This document shows positions 25,279 through 33,476 of a stretch of 64,000 nucleotides of DNA, in pieces. The notes below the pieces were generated by a model. The model ran no database searches. It worked only from the letters and a program-made list of their open reading frames with translations, and was not told the DNA's origin. Position numbers and translations under genes: made by a program. The stretch comes from Butyricicoccus_A sp963601915 (GTDB lineage Bacteria; Bacillota; Clostridia; Oscillospirales; Butyricicoccaceae), in the NCBI GenBank assembly GCA_963601915.1, contig CAVCGL010000006.1, positions 62,001 through 126,000 on the forward strand, written 5' to 3'. Numbering within the stretch: the stretch's first letter is position 1; every line of letters starts with the position of its first letter.

Positions 25279-25281
25279 GCG

Positions 25282-26259
25282 TTATCCCTCCAGTTTTGCC
25301 GCTTCCGTCAGCATGGCATCCAGCTCTTCAAACGAATTTAATTCCGAAATACCCGCCTTGAGACGTTTGGTTCCGCGCACGCCCTTGAGGTACCAAGCGA
25401 TGTGCTTGCGCGCCTGCAGCATCGCGATGTGCTCGCCCTTTTGTTCCGCCGCCAGAACAATCTGCCTGCGCGCTGTTTCCAGCCGCTCATGCAGCGGCGG
25501 AAGCGGCGGCACCGGCTGTCCTGCCAGCATAGCATTGCACTGCCCAAACAGCCATGGATTGCCCAGCGCACCGCGGCCAATCATGACGGCATCCGCGCCG
25601 GTTGCTTCCAAAATATCCATCGCTTTCTGCGCACTGTCCACATCACCGTTTGCAATGACAGGAATCGACACCGCCTGCTTTACCTGCGCAATCGCCTCCC
25701 AGTCCGCTTTTCCGGCATACATCTGCGCTCTGGTGCGGCCGTGCAGCGTGATCGCCGCCGCACCTGCTGCCTCTGCCATCTTGGCAAAGTCCAAATAATT
25801 CTGACTGTCAGCGTCCCAGCCCTTGCGAAATTTTACCGTCACCGGCACATCGACAGCCTTTACAACGGCGCGAATAATCTCTTCCGCCAGCTTCGGCTGA
25901 CACATCAGCGCGCTGCCGTCGCCGCCCTTAACGATTTTAGGTGCCGGACAGCCCATATTGATGTCGATGAGCTGTGCACCGGAAATATCCAATGCTTTTT
26001 TTGCACCGTCCGCCATATACGCCGGATTGCTGCCAAAAATCTGTACCCATCCCGGCTTTTCCGCCGGAGCCAGAGAAAGCAGTTCCCGTGTCTTTTTGTC
26101 CTGAAACAGCAGAGCCTGCGTGGAAATCATCTCACTGATCGTTGCCGCCGCACCGCATTCTCGGCAGATCTGCCGGAACGCCCGATCCGTCACGCCTGCC
26201 ATTGGTGCCATGATGAATCGTCCGTCAATCTTCACATTCCCAATCCAAAACCCTGTCAT
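25282..26259 (-). CDS. dusB: tRNA-dihydrouridine synthase (DusB-like)
   Basis: 325-residue FMN-dependent enzyme reducing uridine in the tRNA D-loop. FMN/TIM-barrel motifs: MAPMAGVTDRAFRQICRECG at the start, catalytic Cys in NMGCPAPKIVKGGDGSAL, VTVKFRKGWD, HGRTRAQMYAGKADW, NGDVDSAQKA and IGRGALGNPWLF. The ATG at 26259 has AGGAGAAAGC upstream; a further 63 in-frame residues upstream lack family similarity and cross the preceding terminator. Confidence 0.95.
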   Translation of the reverse strand: MTGFWIGNVKIDGRFIMAPMAGVTDRAFRQICRECGAAATISEMISTQALLFQDKKTRELLSLAPAEKPGWVQIFGSNPAYMADGAKKALDISGAQLIDINMGCPAPKIVKGGDGSALMCQPKLAEEIIRAVVKAVDVPVTVKFRKGWDADSQNYLDFAKMAEAAGAAAITLHGRTRAQMYAGKADWEAIAQVKQAVSIPVIANGDVDSAQKAMDILEATGADAVMIGRGALGNPWLFGQCNAMLAGQPVPPLPPLHERLETARRQIVLAAEQKGEHIAMLQARKHIAWYLKGVRGTKRLKAGISELNSFEELDAMLTEAAKLEG

Positions 26260-26332
26260 ATGCTTTCTCCTGCTATTCGTTGTGTCAGATATACTTGTTA
26301 TCAGTGTAGCATTGTTTCGCTGGTTTGACAAG

Positions 26333-26365
26333 CAAAAAGGGACTTCCGGTTTCCGGAAATCCCTT
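26333..26365 (-). terminator. Terminator after the DedA gene
   Basis: Minus-strand GGGATTTCCGG-AAA-CCGGAAGTCCC followed by TTTTTGC, 13 bases after the stop at 26378. Confidence 0.9.
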
Positions 26366-26377
26366 CCTATTCTAGGT

Positions 26378-26884
26378 TTAGTGGACAAAATTGAGTGCAT
26401 GTCCCAAGAAATAGCCTGCACTGACAAACGCGGCATTATAGCACACAATTCCCAGCGCGCTGGCCGTCAAAAACGAAATCGGTTCCACCTCGCAGACACC
26501 CGCCGGGAGCGGCAGCAGTGTCCGCACGACAGGCAGAATGCGTCCGATAAAAATTTTGAGAAAGCTCCTGTGATGCAGATATTCCTCACAGCGTTCACAC
26601 GCCTGTTTGACTTTCGGCCCACGCGCCTTGAGCCAGTGCATGAGCGGATGGCCGCCCAATCGGCCAATGTAATACATCACCGTTGTTCCGATCATGCCGC
26701 CGACAACCGTCAGCACAATCGCAAACAGCAGCGACATTTTGCCGGTCGCAGCATAAATGCCTGCGGCAGGCAGCACAACGCCCGCCGGCATTCCCGGACA
26801 GTTCATCGCTTCCAGACAAGTAATCACCAAAAAGACAACGGCGCCGTATTTGGCGATCCAATCCATAATGGTATTGACATCCAC
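26378..26884 (-). CDS. DedA/VTT-domain membrane protein
   Basis: 168 residues, four to five hydrophobic segments. The DedA hallmarks are visible: FLVITCLEAMNCPGMPAGVV, GGMIGTTVMYYIGRLGG, and FIGRILPVVRTLLPLPAG. Family members have roles in lipid (undecaprenyl phosphate, phosphatidylethanolamine) flipping and membrane homeostasis. The GTG at 26884 with upstream AGGGGA is preferred; a longer reading to 27001 begins with a very charged segment overlapping the upstream gene and lacks a ribosome site. Confidence 0.82.
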   Translation of the reverse strand: MDVNTIMDWIAKYGAVVFLVITCLEAMNCPGMPAGVVLPAAGIYAATGKMSLLFAIVLTVVGGMIGTTVMYYIGRLGGHPLMHWLKARGPKVKQACERCEEYLHHRSFLKIFIGRILPVVRTLLPLPAGVCEVEPISFLTASALGIVCYNAAFVSAGYFLGHALNFVH

Positions 26885-26925
26885 GGTTCCCCTGACCTCA
26901 CTTTCGATTCGGGTTTCGCGGTACC

Positions 26926-27174
26926 TTACTCTTTCTCTTGCGTATGTTCTTCGTCGGTCTTTTGCTCTATCTGCTTCGGCTCGTCCTCCTCGTCTTCCCA
27001 TTTCTCGCTGAGAATTTCATCCAGCATAGATCCAGGTTTGCGCGGCATATGATGAATCAATTTTCCACCCAGCCCAAACACGGCGGCAAACATACCAAAG
27101 AACAACAGGATGGGGTATATTTCTTCTTTGATTTCCGGTGTCAGCGCCAGCAGCGGCGCGATGTGCATCAGCAT
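26926..27174 (-). CDS. Small membrane protein with acidic tail, unknown
   Basis: 82 residues. One hydrophobic helix at about 18-40 (EEIYPILLFFGMFAAVFGLG) and a very charged C-terminus (SEKWEDEEDEPKQIEQKTDE). A GAAAAGGAGCAGAAC site precedes the ATG. It lies 41 bases upstream of the DedA gene on the same strand, so the two are probably cotranscribed. No family recognised. Confidence 0.6.
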   Translation of the reverse strand: MLMHIAPLLALTPEIKEEIYPILLFFGMFAAVFGLGGKLIHHMPRKPGSMLDEILSEKWEDEEDEPKQIEQKTDEEHTQEKE

Positions 27175-27269
27175 GTTCTGCTCCTTTCCCGTTTTCTTCT
27201 GCGTTTATCATAGTCTCTTTTTGTCGCAGATGCAAGCGCACGTGCAGAGTTTTACATTCTATTCACACA

Positions 27270-27304
27270 CGCAAAAACGCAGGCGTTATTGCACACCTGC
27301 GTTT
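27270..27304 (-). terminator. Terminator after spoIIE
   Basis: Minus-strand AAACGCAGG...CCTGCGTTT followed by TTGC, nine bases after the stop. Confidence 0.9.
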
Positions 27305-27312
27305 CTCTCCTG

Positions 27313-29628
27313 TTATTCTTTGCGTCTGCCGAGATATACGACTGCCGCACTCATATCATCCGGCGCACCGCGCGCCGATCCTTCCAGCACAATTCTCGCC
27401 GCCAGCTCCCGCGCAGACAGCCGCAAACTGTCCGACAGCAAGTCTTCCACCCAGCCTGCATTGCTTCCATCCGCATCGACAATACCATCGCTGAGCAGCA
27501 CCAGCGCATCCTGTCCGCCCATGCGGAACTGTGTGACATCCATGTCACCCGCTTCTTCCAATCCCGCCGGAAGCGTGCTGGATAAAATGCGCCGCACGCG
27601 TACACTGCCGTCGCCATCTACCGCCCGCACAAAGCTCGGCGCCGCCCCGCATTTGACGGAGACCGTCTCACCGGTAAACAAATCAATGGTACCTATATCC
27701 AATGTCACGAATTTTTTGCCCTGCGTGCGCAGTTTGAGTGCCGGACCAATGGTGCGAACACAGTCTGCCGCGGAAATACCGGCGCGCAAAAATCGTTCCG
27801 CCATGCGCACGGTGCTTTCGGATTCCTCCCGCGCTTCTTCCCCGGATCCCATGCCATCCGACAAGATGACACACGCCGTTCCTTCTTCCGTCGTAAAATA
27901 GCGAATGCAGTCGCCGGAAACCTGTTGTCCCTCGCGCGTGCGTGTGCCGATGCCAACCGTGATATAATACGGTTCCTGTTCCCGAAACACCAGCCGAATC
28001 CCGCTCGCTTCATACTGCGTCTCCGGTTTTGCCAAAGATACATTCATGAGTGCCCCCAATCCAGAGGCAAATCCCTCTTGATTGCGCAGAATCCGCGACA
28101 CACATTCTCCCGTCAGCTCCAAATGCAGCCGCCCGCGGCGGTCTTTCCATGCCGCCACGGTGCGCACGCGCCCAAACGCCTCTGCATAAGTGCGCAGCTC
28201 TTTTTCCTGTGCCGGCAGGATCTCCGTGCCGCTGCTCATGCTCTCTCCTACCTGTTTCAAAATCCCAGTGACACCGGCATACTGCTGGGCGATCAATTTT
28301 CTTCCCGCTTCATTTTTCTTTTGCGTCTGTCGGCGCTGAAACAGCGCATCCATTCCTTCATTGACAGCGAGGACAAAATCAGAAAATCGCAGGCACTGCG
28401 CCGCAAATCGCCCTGGAAAATCGCTGGCGGTAATATGTCCGCTGCGCAAAAGCGGGCCGGAAATCGCATCCAGCGTGCGCAGTGTTGATAGCTTATCCCG
28501 CTCCCAGCAGGTCTCACGCGCCGAGCAGCGGCGGCACACCCGATCGGCAGTGCGGTCAAACACGGCGCCGAGATCGCTCTCTTCTTTATGTGCTTTTCCG
28601 TTGTTCGCCAACGCCTGATACATCTCTGAAAAGGCCTCCGATGTCACCGATGCATACTGATTTGCCACGCGGCTGATACGCGCAGCATAATCGGTCGGTT
28701 TGGGGTCGGTTGGAATCAGACGCTCTTTCCATTCCTCCCACAGCTCTTCCGGCAGCAGGACAAAGCAAACCGAGGCGACAAAGCATTCATAGATACCGGA
28801 CAAATACGCAGCTTCTCCGCCCAGCAAATGCACCGCCGCATGGGTCAGCACAAACGCCGTGGCAAATACGATGCGCCCGCCACGCAGAAAAAATCCCGCA
28901 GCCATACCGGAAACGGCGTATACGCCCGCATAATACAGCCCGGCACCGCCCGCCGCATCCATGGCGATGCCAATGCCGACACCACAAGCCGCACCATAGG
29001 AAAAGCCGCCCATATAACTCATCGCCATCACGACAAACAGCGCCGCAATGCGGGCCGGACAAACGAGATCTGCCACAGAAAACGGATACGCCGCCATGAG
29101 CAGCGTCGCCACTAAAACCAGCATTCCGCCAAAGCGAACGACCTGCGGCCGCCCGCGCATCGTATCCAAAGCCGCTTCATAAAAATACGCGGCACCGCCC
29201 GCCAGCACAATGCGGCACGCAAACAGCAGTGCTGTTTCCCACTTTACTCCATCTGCAAAAACAAAAATTGCTCCTGTCGCAGCAACAGAAGCCGCAGACA
29301 TCGCAGGAAAAAACCATCGTGCCGATGGAATTTGTGTACCGGAAAAAATCGTCGCGGCAGCCAATGTCATCAGCGCCGCCCCCGCATACGGCACCCCTTC
29401 CGCCCCATGCATGGACAGCAAATAGCCGACAAACGTACCGAGCACTGCGCCGAAGCCGTAGCCGGTTCGGCACGCCGCCGCAGCAAATGCCACTCCAAAC
29501 GGCGCGCCGACTCCCGTAATATGTGCACAGGACAGCAAGGCCGCCCCGACAACGTACAGCGCAGATACGCCGCGTTTTCGAGCCCGCATACTTCCTGATT
29601 GTTTTCGCTGTTTCTGTTTTTCGAGCAT
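27313..29628 (-). CDS. spoIIE: Stage II sporulation protein E, PP2C-type phosphatase
   Basis: Membrane phosphatase that dephosphorylates SpoIIAA to activate sigma-F in the forespore. 771 residues: an N-terminal block with about ten hydrophobic helices (roughly 20-300), a central region with a cysteine cluster (VCRRCSARETCW), and a C-terminal PP2C domain with GDCIRYFTTEEGTACVILSD, GMGSGEEAREES and MGGQDALVLLSDGIVDADGS supplying the metal-binding Asp residues. I chose the ATG at 29628 with AGGAGG ten bases upstream. Its presence implies a spore former. Confidence 0.95.
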   Translation of the reverse strand: MLEKQKQRKQSGSMRARKRGVSALYVVGAALLSCAHITGVGAPFGVAFAAAACRTGYGFGAVLGTFVGYLLSMHGAEGVPYAGAALMTLAAATIFSGTQIPSARWFFPAMSAASVAATGAIFVFADGVKWETALLFACRIVLAGGAAYFYEAALDTMRGRPQVVRFGGMLVLVATLLMAAYPFSVADLVCPARIAALFVVMAMSYMGGFSYGAACGVGIGIAMDAAGGAGLYYAGVYAVSGMAAGFFLRGGRIVFATAFVLTHAAVHLLGGEAAYLSGIYECFVASVCFVLLPEELWEEWKERLIPTDPKPTDYAARISRVANQYASVTSEAFSEMYQALANNGKAHKEESDLGAVFDRTADRVCRRCSARETCWERDKLSTLRTLDAISGPLLRSGHITASDFPGRFAAQCLRFSDFVLAVNEGMDALFQRRQTQKKNEAGRKLIAQQYAGVTGILKQVGESMSSGTEILPAQEKELRTYAEAFGRVRTVAAWKDRRGRLHLELTGECVSRILRNQEGFASGLGALMNVSLAKPETQYEASGIRLVFREQEPYYITVGIGTRTREGQQVSGDCIRYFTTEEGTACVILSDGMGSGEEAREESESTVRMAERFLRAGISAADCVRTIGPALKLRTQGKKFVTLDIGTIDLFTGETVSVKCGAAPSFVRAVDGDGSVRVRRILSSTLPAGLEEAGDMDVTQFRMGGQDALVLLSDGIVDADGSNAGWVEDLLSDSLRLSARELAARIVLEGSARGAPDDMSAAVVYLGRRKE

Positions 29629-29720
29629 ATGTATTCGCGCCTCCTGTTTCATGTCCTCAGTATATCGAAGCGCAAATAAAAAGTCCGTCGAAGCTGCGGA
29701 TGCCGTTTGCTTTTCTAGTA

Positions 29721-29751
29721 CAAAAAAACGACAGTCCGCAGACTGCCGTTT
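29721..29751 (-). terminator. Terminator of the fumarate reductase-like operon
   Basis: Minus-strand AAACGGCAGTC-TGCG-GACTGTCGTTT followed by TTTTG, directly after the stop at 29756. Confidence 0.9.
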
Positions 29752-29755
29752 TTCC

Positions 29756-30457
29756 TCATCGCTTCCAGATTGCCGCCGCATTAGAGCGCACCATCAGTTC
29801 TTCTACTGGAATGCCCGCCGGACAAATATCCTGACACGCCAGCGATTTGCCGCATCCCTCATAATAGATCCTGCGATACTGCTCGGCGAGTCTCTGCTTA
29901 TGCGCCGCATCGGTCTCCTGATCCAGCACGCGAAATGCTTGAACCGCCGCAGCGGCACCGCCAAACGACTGCTCTGCGCAAAAATTCGGGCAAATTTCCA
30001 AGCAGCAGCCGCATTGCAGGCAGCGCGCCGACTGGTACCGCGCGGCATGGGTACGGGAACGCTTCTCCGCATCACCCTCCAGCCACACCTGCATCTCTTT
30101 GAGCCGGTCAAACAAAACGCGCCGATCCACAATCAAATCACGCACAAGTGGGAATTTGCTCAGCGGTTCCAATACGATCTCTGCGCCTTTGACGTCACGC
30201 AGAAAGACCGAACACGCCAACCGCGGCACACCGTTGATGCGCATAGCGCAAGCCCCGCATTTTCGCACCAAGCAGCTGCATTCCCAGCCAATCGGCTGCG
30301 CCGGTGCTCCGTCTGCATCGCACAGCGGCATCCGCGCATTGAGCTCGCGCAGGACATCGGCAACCGAAGCATTTCCTTCGTTTTCACACACAAAGGTCTG
30401 CCAATACGGTGCGTCCTGCGCGCTGCGCTGCCGTTTGATTCGGATTTCATAGTTCAT
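29756..30457 (-). CDS. Fumarate reductase/succinate dehydrogenase iron-sulfur subunit
   Basis: 233 residues. Residues 1-110 form the plant-type ferredoxin domain with the [2Fe-2S] ligands CLVRKCGACAM and the fourth Cys in VPRLACSVF. The C-terminal half has CLQCGCCLEICPNFC and YEGCGKSLACQDICPAG, giving the ligands for a [4Fe-4S] and a [3Fe-4S] cluster. It carries electrons between the flavoprotein (30454-31992) and the membrane subunit (31980-32510). Start overlaps the flavoprotein stop. Confidence 0.9.
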   Translation of the reverse strand: MNYEIRIKRQRSAQDAPYWQTFVCENEGNASVADVLRELNARMPLCDADGAPAQPIGWECSCLVRKCGACAMRINGVPRLACSVFLRDVKGAEIVLEPLSKFPLVRDLIVDRRVLFDRLKEMQVWLEGDAEKRSRTHAARYQSARCLQCGCCLEICPNFCAEQSFGGAAAAVQAFRVLDQETDAAHKQRLAEQYRRIYYEGCGKSLACQDICPAGIPVEELMVRSNAAAIWKR

Positions 30458-31992
30458 GTCAACTCACCCCACGTAACAGCAATCTTCCCCTGCGTGAACT
30501 GCGTAATGGCAGCTGCACGATATTGCTCTCTGGTTTCCGGATAATCTGCGCGGAACTGTGCCCCGCGGCTTTCCTTCCGTTCCAGCGCACTCAGCAAGAC
30601 TGCCTGTCCCAACAGAGCCAAATTGCCAGACAGAGACTGTACCGTGTGCAGAGCTTGTTTCATGGTCTGCTCTGTGCGCACCACGCCAAGCGCCTGCGCC
30701 AGCGTTTCATGCAGGATCTTTTGTTCCTGCACCGACGTTTTTTCTCCCGCCGGATGCACTGGACAAGAACACGTGCTGCCGTCCGCCTCTGCCAGTGCCG
30801 TCTGCGCCGCAATTCTGCCGCCATATATCGCACCGAGCAGCGAATTTCCGCCCAAGCGATTAGCTCCATGATACTGCGCACAGCATTCTCCTGCCGCATA
30901 GACATTGCGCATCCTTGTGCGGTGCTGGGTATCCACCTGCAGTCCACCCATAAAATAGTGAATGCCCGGCTCCACCGGAATCGGCTGTTCTTTTGGGTCT
31001 AATCCCAAGTATGTCAAGCAATCATCGCGCAACCCGGATAGTTTTTGTTCAAAAACAGCGCTGTCAAGCTCCGTCATATCCAAATAAACCGGCGTCTGCC
31101 GACGCACGCGCCAAATTTCCCGCGCCGTGATGTCGCGCGGCATCAAATTGCCCAGCTCTGGATACCGTTCTTCCATGAAATACCATGGCTTACCGTCACG
31201 CAGTGCATACAATCTGCCGCCTTCGCCGCGCGCCGCCTCACTGATGAGCAATCGTCTGCCGCCGCGCTTTGCCGTCGTCGGATGATACTGTATCATCTCG
31301 GCATTGGCAAGCGGCAAGCCCAATCGAAACAGCTCCGCAACCGCCTCGCCGGTATTGGCAAGAGAGCCTGTCGTATCGCCAAACAATCCGTGCATTCCGC
31401 CGCACGCCATAATGACAGCATCCGCTTGAATCGGCATCTGCTCTCCTGTGTAATCATCGCGCACCACGCATCCGCCGCAGGCATTCCCATCCAGCAGCAG
31501 CGTTTCAAACGTATGATGATCCAATCGCACGATGCGTTGTTCGCTCTTCCATCGGCGCACCGCATCAACCATCGCTGTGACGAGCTGTTTGCCGGTGTCA
31601 CTCTGTGCAAACGCCGTGCGCTTCTTTTTTTGTCCGCCAAATGCGCGAACGTCTATCTCATCGTTTTCCGTGCGGTTAAATTGCACGCCAATCCGATCCA
31701 ACCAACGAACCAGTTCCGGTGCGGCCTGCGTCAGTCCATGTACTGCTTGTGGATCTGCCAGTCCACAGGCAGCGCGCAGCGTATCCGCTTCGTGTTGTTC
31801 CGGCGTATCGCCTTCGCCTTTGGTGTTCAGCGCCGCATTGATGCCGCCCTCTGCCATGACCGACTGAGCGCGCTCTGACGGCTGCGCGGACACCAAAATC
31901 GCCTGCTGTCCCTGCTCTGCCGCCGTCCACGCCGCAGACAGTCCGGCAAGCCCTGCGCCAACAATCAACAGTGTCTTTTTCATATCTGCCAC
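30454..31992 (-). CDS. Fumarate reductase/succinate dehydrogenase flavoprotein subunit
   Basis: 512 residues. Rossmann FAD motif GAGLAGLSAAWTAAEQG at the N-terminus; AEGGINAALNTKGEGDTPEQ and FNRTENDEIDVRAFGGQKKK align with Bacillus-type SdhA/epsilon-type FrdA; catalytic region YHPTTAKRGGRRLLISEAAR followed by GEGGRLYAL and MPRDITAREIWRVR. At the position of the His that binds FAD covalently in SdhA/FrdA (RSHS), this protein reads RAQS, so the flavin may be non-covalent. L-aspartate oxidase is the nearest alternative, but the adjacent Fe-S and membrane subunits argue for a respiratory complex. Confidence 0.87.
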   Translation of the reverse strand: MADMKKTLLIVGAGLAGLSAAWTAAEQGQQAILVSAQPSERAQSVMAEGGINAALNTKGEGDTPEQHEADTLRAACGLADPQAVHGLTQAAPELVRWLDRIGVQFNRTENDEIDVRAFGGQKKKRTAFAQSDTGKQLVTAMVDAVRRWKSEQRIVRLDHHTFETLLLDGNACGGCVVRDDYTGEQMPIQADAVIMACGGMHGLFGDTTGSLANTGEAVAELFRLGLPLANAEMIQYHPTTAKRGGRRLLISEAARGEGGRLYALRDGKPWYFMEERYPELGNLMPRDITAREIWRVRRQTPVYLDMTELDSAVFEQKLSGLRDDCLTYLGLDPKEQPIPVEPGIHYFMGGLQVDTQHRTRMRNVYAAGECCAQYHGANRLGGNSLLGAIYGGRIAAQTALAEADGSTCSCPVHPAGEKTSVQEQKILHETLAQALGVVRTEQTMKQALHTVQSLSGNLALLGQAVLLSALERKESRGAQFRADYPETREQYRAAAITQFTQGKIAVTWGELT

Positions 31993-32510
31993 CTAATATA
32001 ATATAGTACGATGGATCCCGCCATAAACAACAGCAGGATGGATAAGATCAAAAACAAATCTCCGCGCCGTTCTTTATATGCGATGACGCCCAGAGAAACC
32101 AGCAACGGGCGTACATTGACAAACAGATGGACAAACAGCGCCGCAAGGAGCAGCAGCTGTGTCAGCAGCTTGACCGTTGTAAACGGTGTCAGGATATACA
32201 ATCCGTCTTCGACGCTGCCGAAAATTCCCATGTGAAAAAACGCAAGAATCAAAATAGCCAGTCCACTGGCTCTTCGCGTCCAAAACAGTGCGTTTTGTTT
32301 TTTATACGCCCAACCGCTCTTGGTCTGGAAGGTCTGTATCGTCAAGCGTACACCGATGTACAGATGCAGAATCAATAGAATCATACCGATATACGCAAGA
32401 ACCCTGCCAGAAATACTGCTGACACCCAGCAGCACAAAGCTGCCCAGCACGCCATGCAGCAGGAAGATGACGATCAGCAAGACCGACAGGATTGTATTGA
32501 GCTTTCTCAC
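31980..32510 (-). CDS. Membrane anchor subunit (cytochrome b-like) of the fumarate reductase-like complex
   Basis: 176 residues with five hydrophobic helices and a His in several of them (VIFLLHGVLG, LILHLYIGVR, LAFFHMGIFG, LFVHLFVNVR), consistent with heme-b coordination and quinone contact, though no diagnostic motif is seen. The GTG at 32510 follows GGAGGCGGTTCG and overlaps the upstream stop (GTGA). A longer in-frame reading to 32666 overlaps the upstream gene and is not favoured. Confidence 0.72.
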   Translation of the reverse strand: MRKLNTILSVLLIVIFLLHGVLGSFVLLGVSSISGRVLAYIGMILLILHLYIGVRLTIQTFQTKSGWAYKKQNALFWTRRASGLAILILAFFHMGIFGSVEDGLYILTPFTTVKLLTQLLLLAALFVHLFVNVRPLLVSLGVIAYKERRGDLFLILSILLLFMAGSIVLYYIRWQI

Positions 32511-33010
32511 CGAACCGCCTCCATTTCTTTCCGTGTCAGTTCCTGTACGATATACGCCTGTGTCTGATTGCGTCCGATTTGATCGCGTGCAATGACAAAC
32601 AGCTGTAATTTTCCTTCTTTGGCAAACGCACGCAGCAGCGCATCCGACTGTGTCTGCACGCGGCAATCCGTGCCATAGCGTTCCAGTTCCCGTGCCAGCT
32701 TGCGCGCGTATTTCTGTGCCGCCTCATCCTCCTCAGACACCGTGAGCAGCACCGGATCCGGCAAGCTGTCCTGCGCCTCTTGACCGGCAGCAAGAGCAGC
32801 TACGGCCTGTTGTTCGCCGCGTTTCATGTCCTGCGACATGCCCAGCGCATAAGTATCCGCAAGCTCCGCAGTCTGCGTCTTTTTGGTTGCACCGGACAAA
32901 ACGTCCATCGCAGACGGCGGGTGCTGCAAAAACCGTCCCAATGCAAACAGGACAAGCACCAGCACGGCTGCTATCGCAAACCACCGCTTTCTTGTCGAAT
33001 TTTCTTTCAT
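32507..33010 (-). CDS. Membrane-anchored protein of unknown function, first gene of the fumarate reductase-like operon
   Basis: 167 residues: a short basic N-terminus, one hydrophobic helix (RWFAIAAVLVLVLFALGRFL), then a soluble extracytoplasmic region rich in Ala, Glu and Gln with a possible alpha/beta core (DPVLLTVSEEDEAAQKYARK, GKLQLFVIARDQIGR). Anchored rather than secreted, as no cleavage motif is obvious. Start chosen at 33010 with GGAGGACGGC upstream. The GTGA overlap with the membrane subunit suggests an accessory role such as an FMN-binding or assembly partner; no such domain is recognised. Confidence 0.65.
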   Translation of the reverse strand: MKENSTRKRWFAIAAVLVLVLFALGRFLQHPPSAMDVLSGATKKTQTAELADTYALGMSQDMKRGEQQAVAALAAGQEAQDSLPDPVLLTVSEEDEAAQKYARKLARELERYGTDCRVQTQSDALLRAFAKEGKLQLFVIARDQIGRNQTQAYIVQELTRKEMEAVR

Positions 33011-33041
33011 GCCGTCCTCCTTTTTTGTTTTTCTGAGAAAA

Positions 33042-33070
33042 ACAAAAAAGCACTCCATCTGGAGTGCTTT
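33042..33070 (-). terminator. Terminator of the tRNA operon
   Basis: Minus-strand AGCACTCCA-GA-TGGAGTGCT followed by TTTTTTG, seven bases after the tRNA-Val CCA. Confidence 0.92.
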
Positions 33071-33076
33071 TTCATC

Positions 33077-33152
33077 TGGTGGAAGTTACAGGGCTCGAAC
33101 CTGTGACCCTCTGCTTGTAAGGCAGATGCTCTCCCAGCTGAGCTAAACTTCC
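33077..33152 (-). tRNA. tRNA-Val (anticodon TAC)
   Basis: Minus strand: 7-bp acceptor stem GGAAGTT/AACTTCC, D-arm TTAGCTCAGCTGGGAGAGC, anticodon loop CCTTACAAG, TPsiC loop GGTTCGAGCCC, and encoded CCA. Confidence 0.97.
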
Positions 33153-33154
33153 AT

Positions 33155-33229
33155 TGGTGACCCGTACGAGAATCGAACTCGTGTTACCGCCGTGAAAGGG
33201 CGGTGTCTTAACCGCTTGACCAACGGGCC
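33155..33229 (-). tRNA. tRNA-Glu (anticodon TTC)
   Basis: Minus strand: acceptor GGCCCGT/ACGGGTC, anticodon loop CCTTTCACG, TPsiC loop AGTTCGATTCT, encoded CCA. Two bases from tRNA-Val. Confidence 0.97.
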
Positions 33230-33233
33230 ATAG

Positions 33234-33310
33234 TGGTAGCGGTAATTGGACTTGAACCAATGACCTTCCGGGTATGAACCGGACGCTCTAGCCAACTAAG
33301 CTATACCGCC
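33234..33310 (-). tRNA. tRNA-Met, elongator type (anticodon CAT)
   Basis: Minus strand: acceptor GGCGGTA/TACCGCT, anticodon loop GTTCATACC, TPsiC loop GGTTCAAGTCC, encoded CCA. The first acceptor base pairs conventionally, so it is not an initiator; the overall sequence matches Firmicute elongator Met rather than the lysidine-modified Ile2 tRNA, though the latter is not strictly excluded. Confidence 0.9.
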
Positions 33311-33375
33311 ATACTATTTATTACCCTGGCTCGTTGTTTCTCTTTCGTCGTTGCCCTCGCCAGATGACGATGTTT

Positions 33376-33404
33376 ATTATATAGCCTGGAGCACCAAATG
33401 TCAA
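33376..33404 (-). promoter_or_regulatory. Consensus promoter of the Met-Glu-Val tRNA operon
   Basis: Minus-strand TTGACA, exactly 17 bp, TATAAT: a perfect sigma-A promoter about 65 bases upstream of tRNA-Met. Confidence 0.93.
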
Positions 33405-33476
33405 CACTTTTTTTAAAGTTTTTTATGTTTTTTGTTGTATCATTTTTAAACATCAAAAAAGTTGCTATTTTCTGCC

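Noticed and set aside
30454..31992. L-aspartate oxidase (NadB) as the identity of the flavoprotein
   Set aside because: Overall architecture agrees better with SdhA/FrdA of the Bacillus/epsilon type, and the Fe-S and membrane subunits are encoded beside it; no nadA or nadC is near.
31980..32666. Longer start for the membrane subunit of the fumarate reductase-like operon
   Set aside because: The extra 52 residues overlap the upstream gene in another frame and are polar and Cys-rich without similarity; the GTG at 32510 has GGAGG and a coupling overlap.
33234..33310. Initiator tRNA-fMet or lysidine-type tRNA-Ile for the CAT-anticodon tRNA
   Set aside because: The acceptor's first pair is G-C rather than the initiator mismatch, and the body matches Firmicute elongator tRNA-Met; Ile2 is less likely but not fully excluded.
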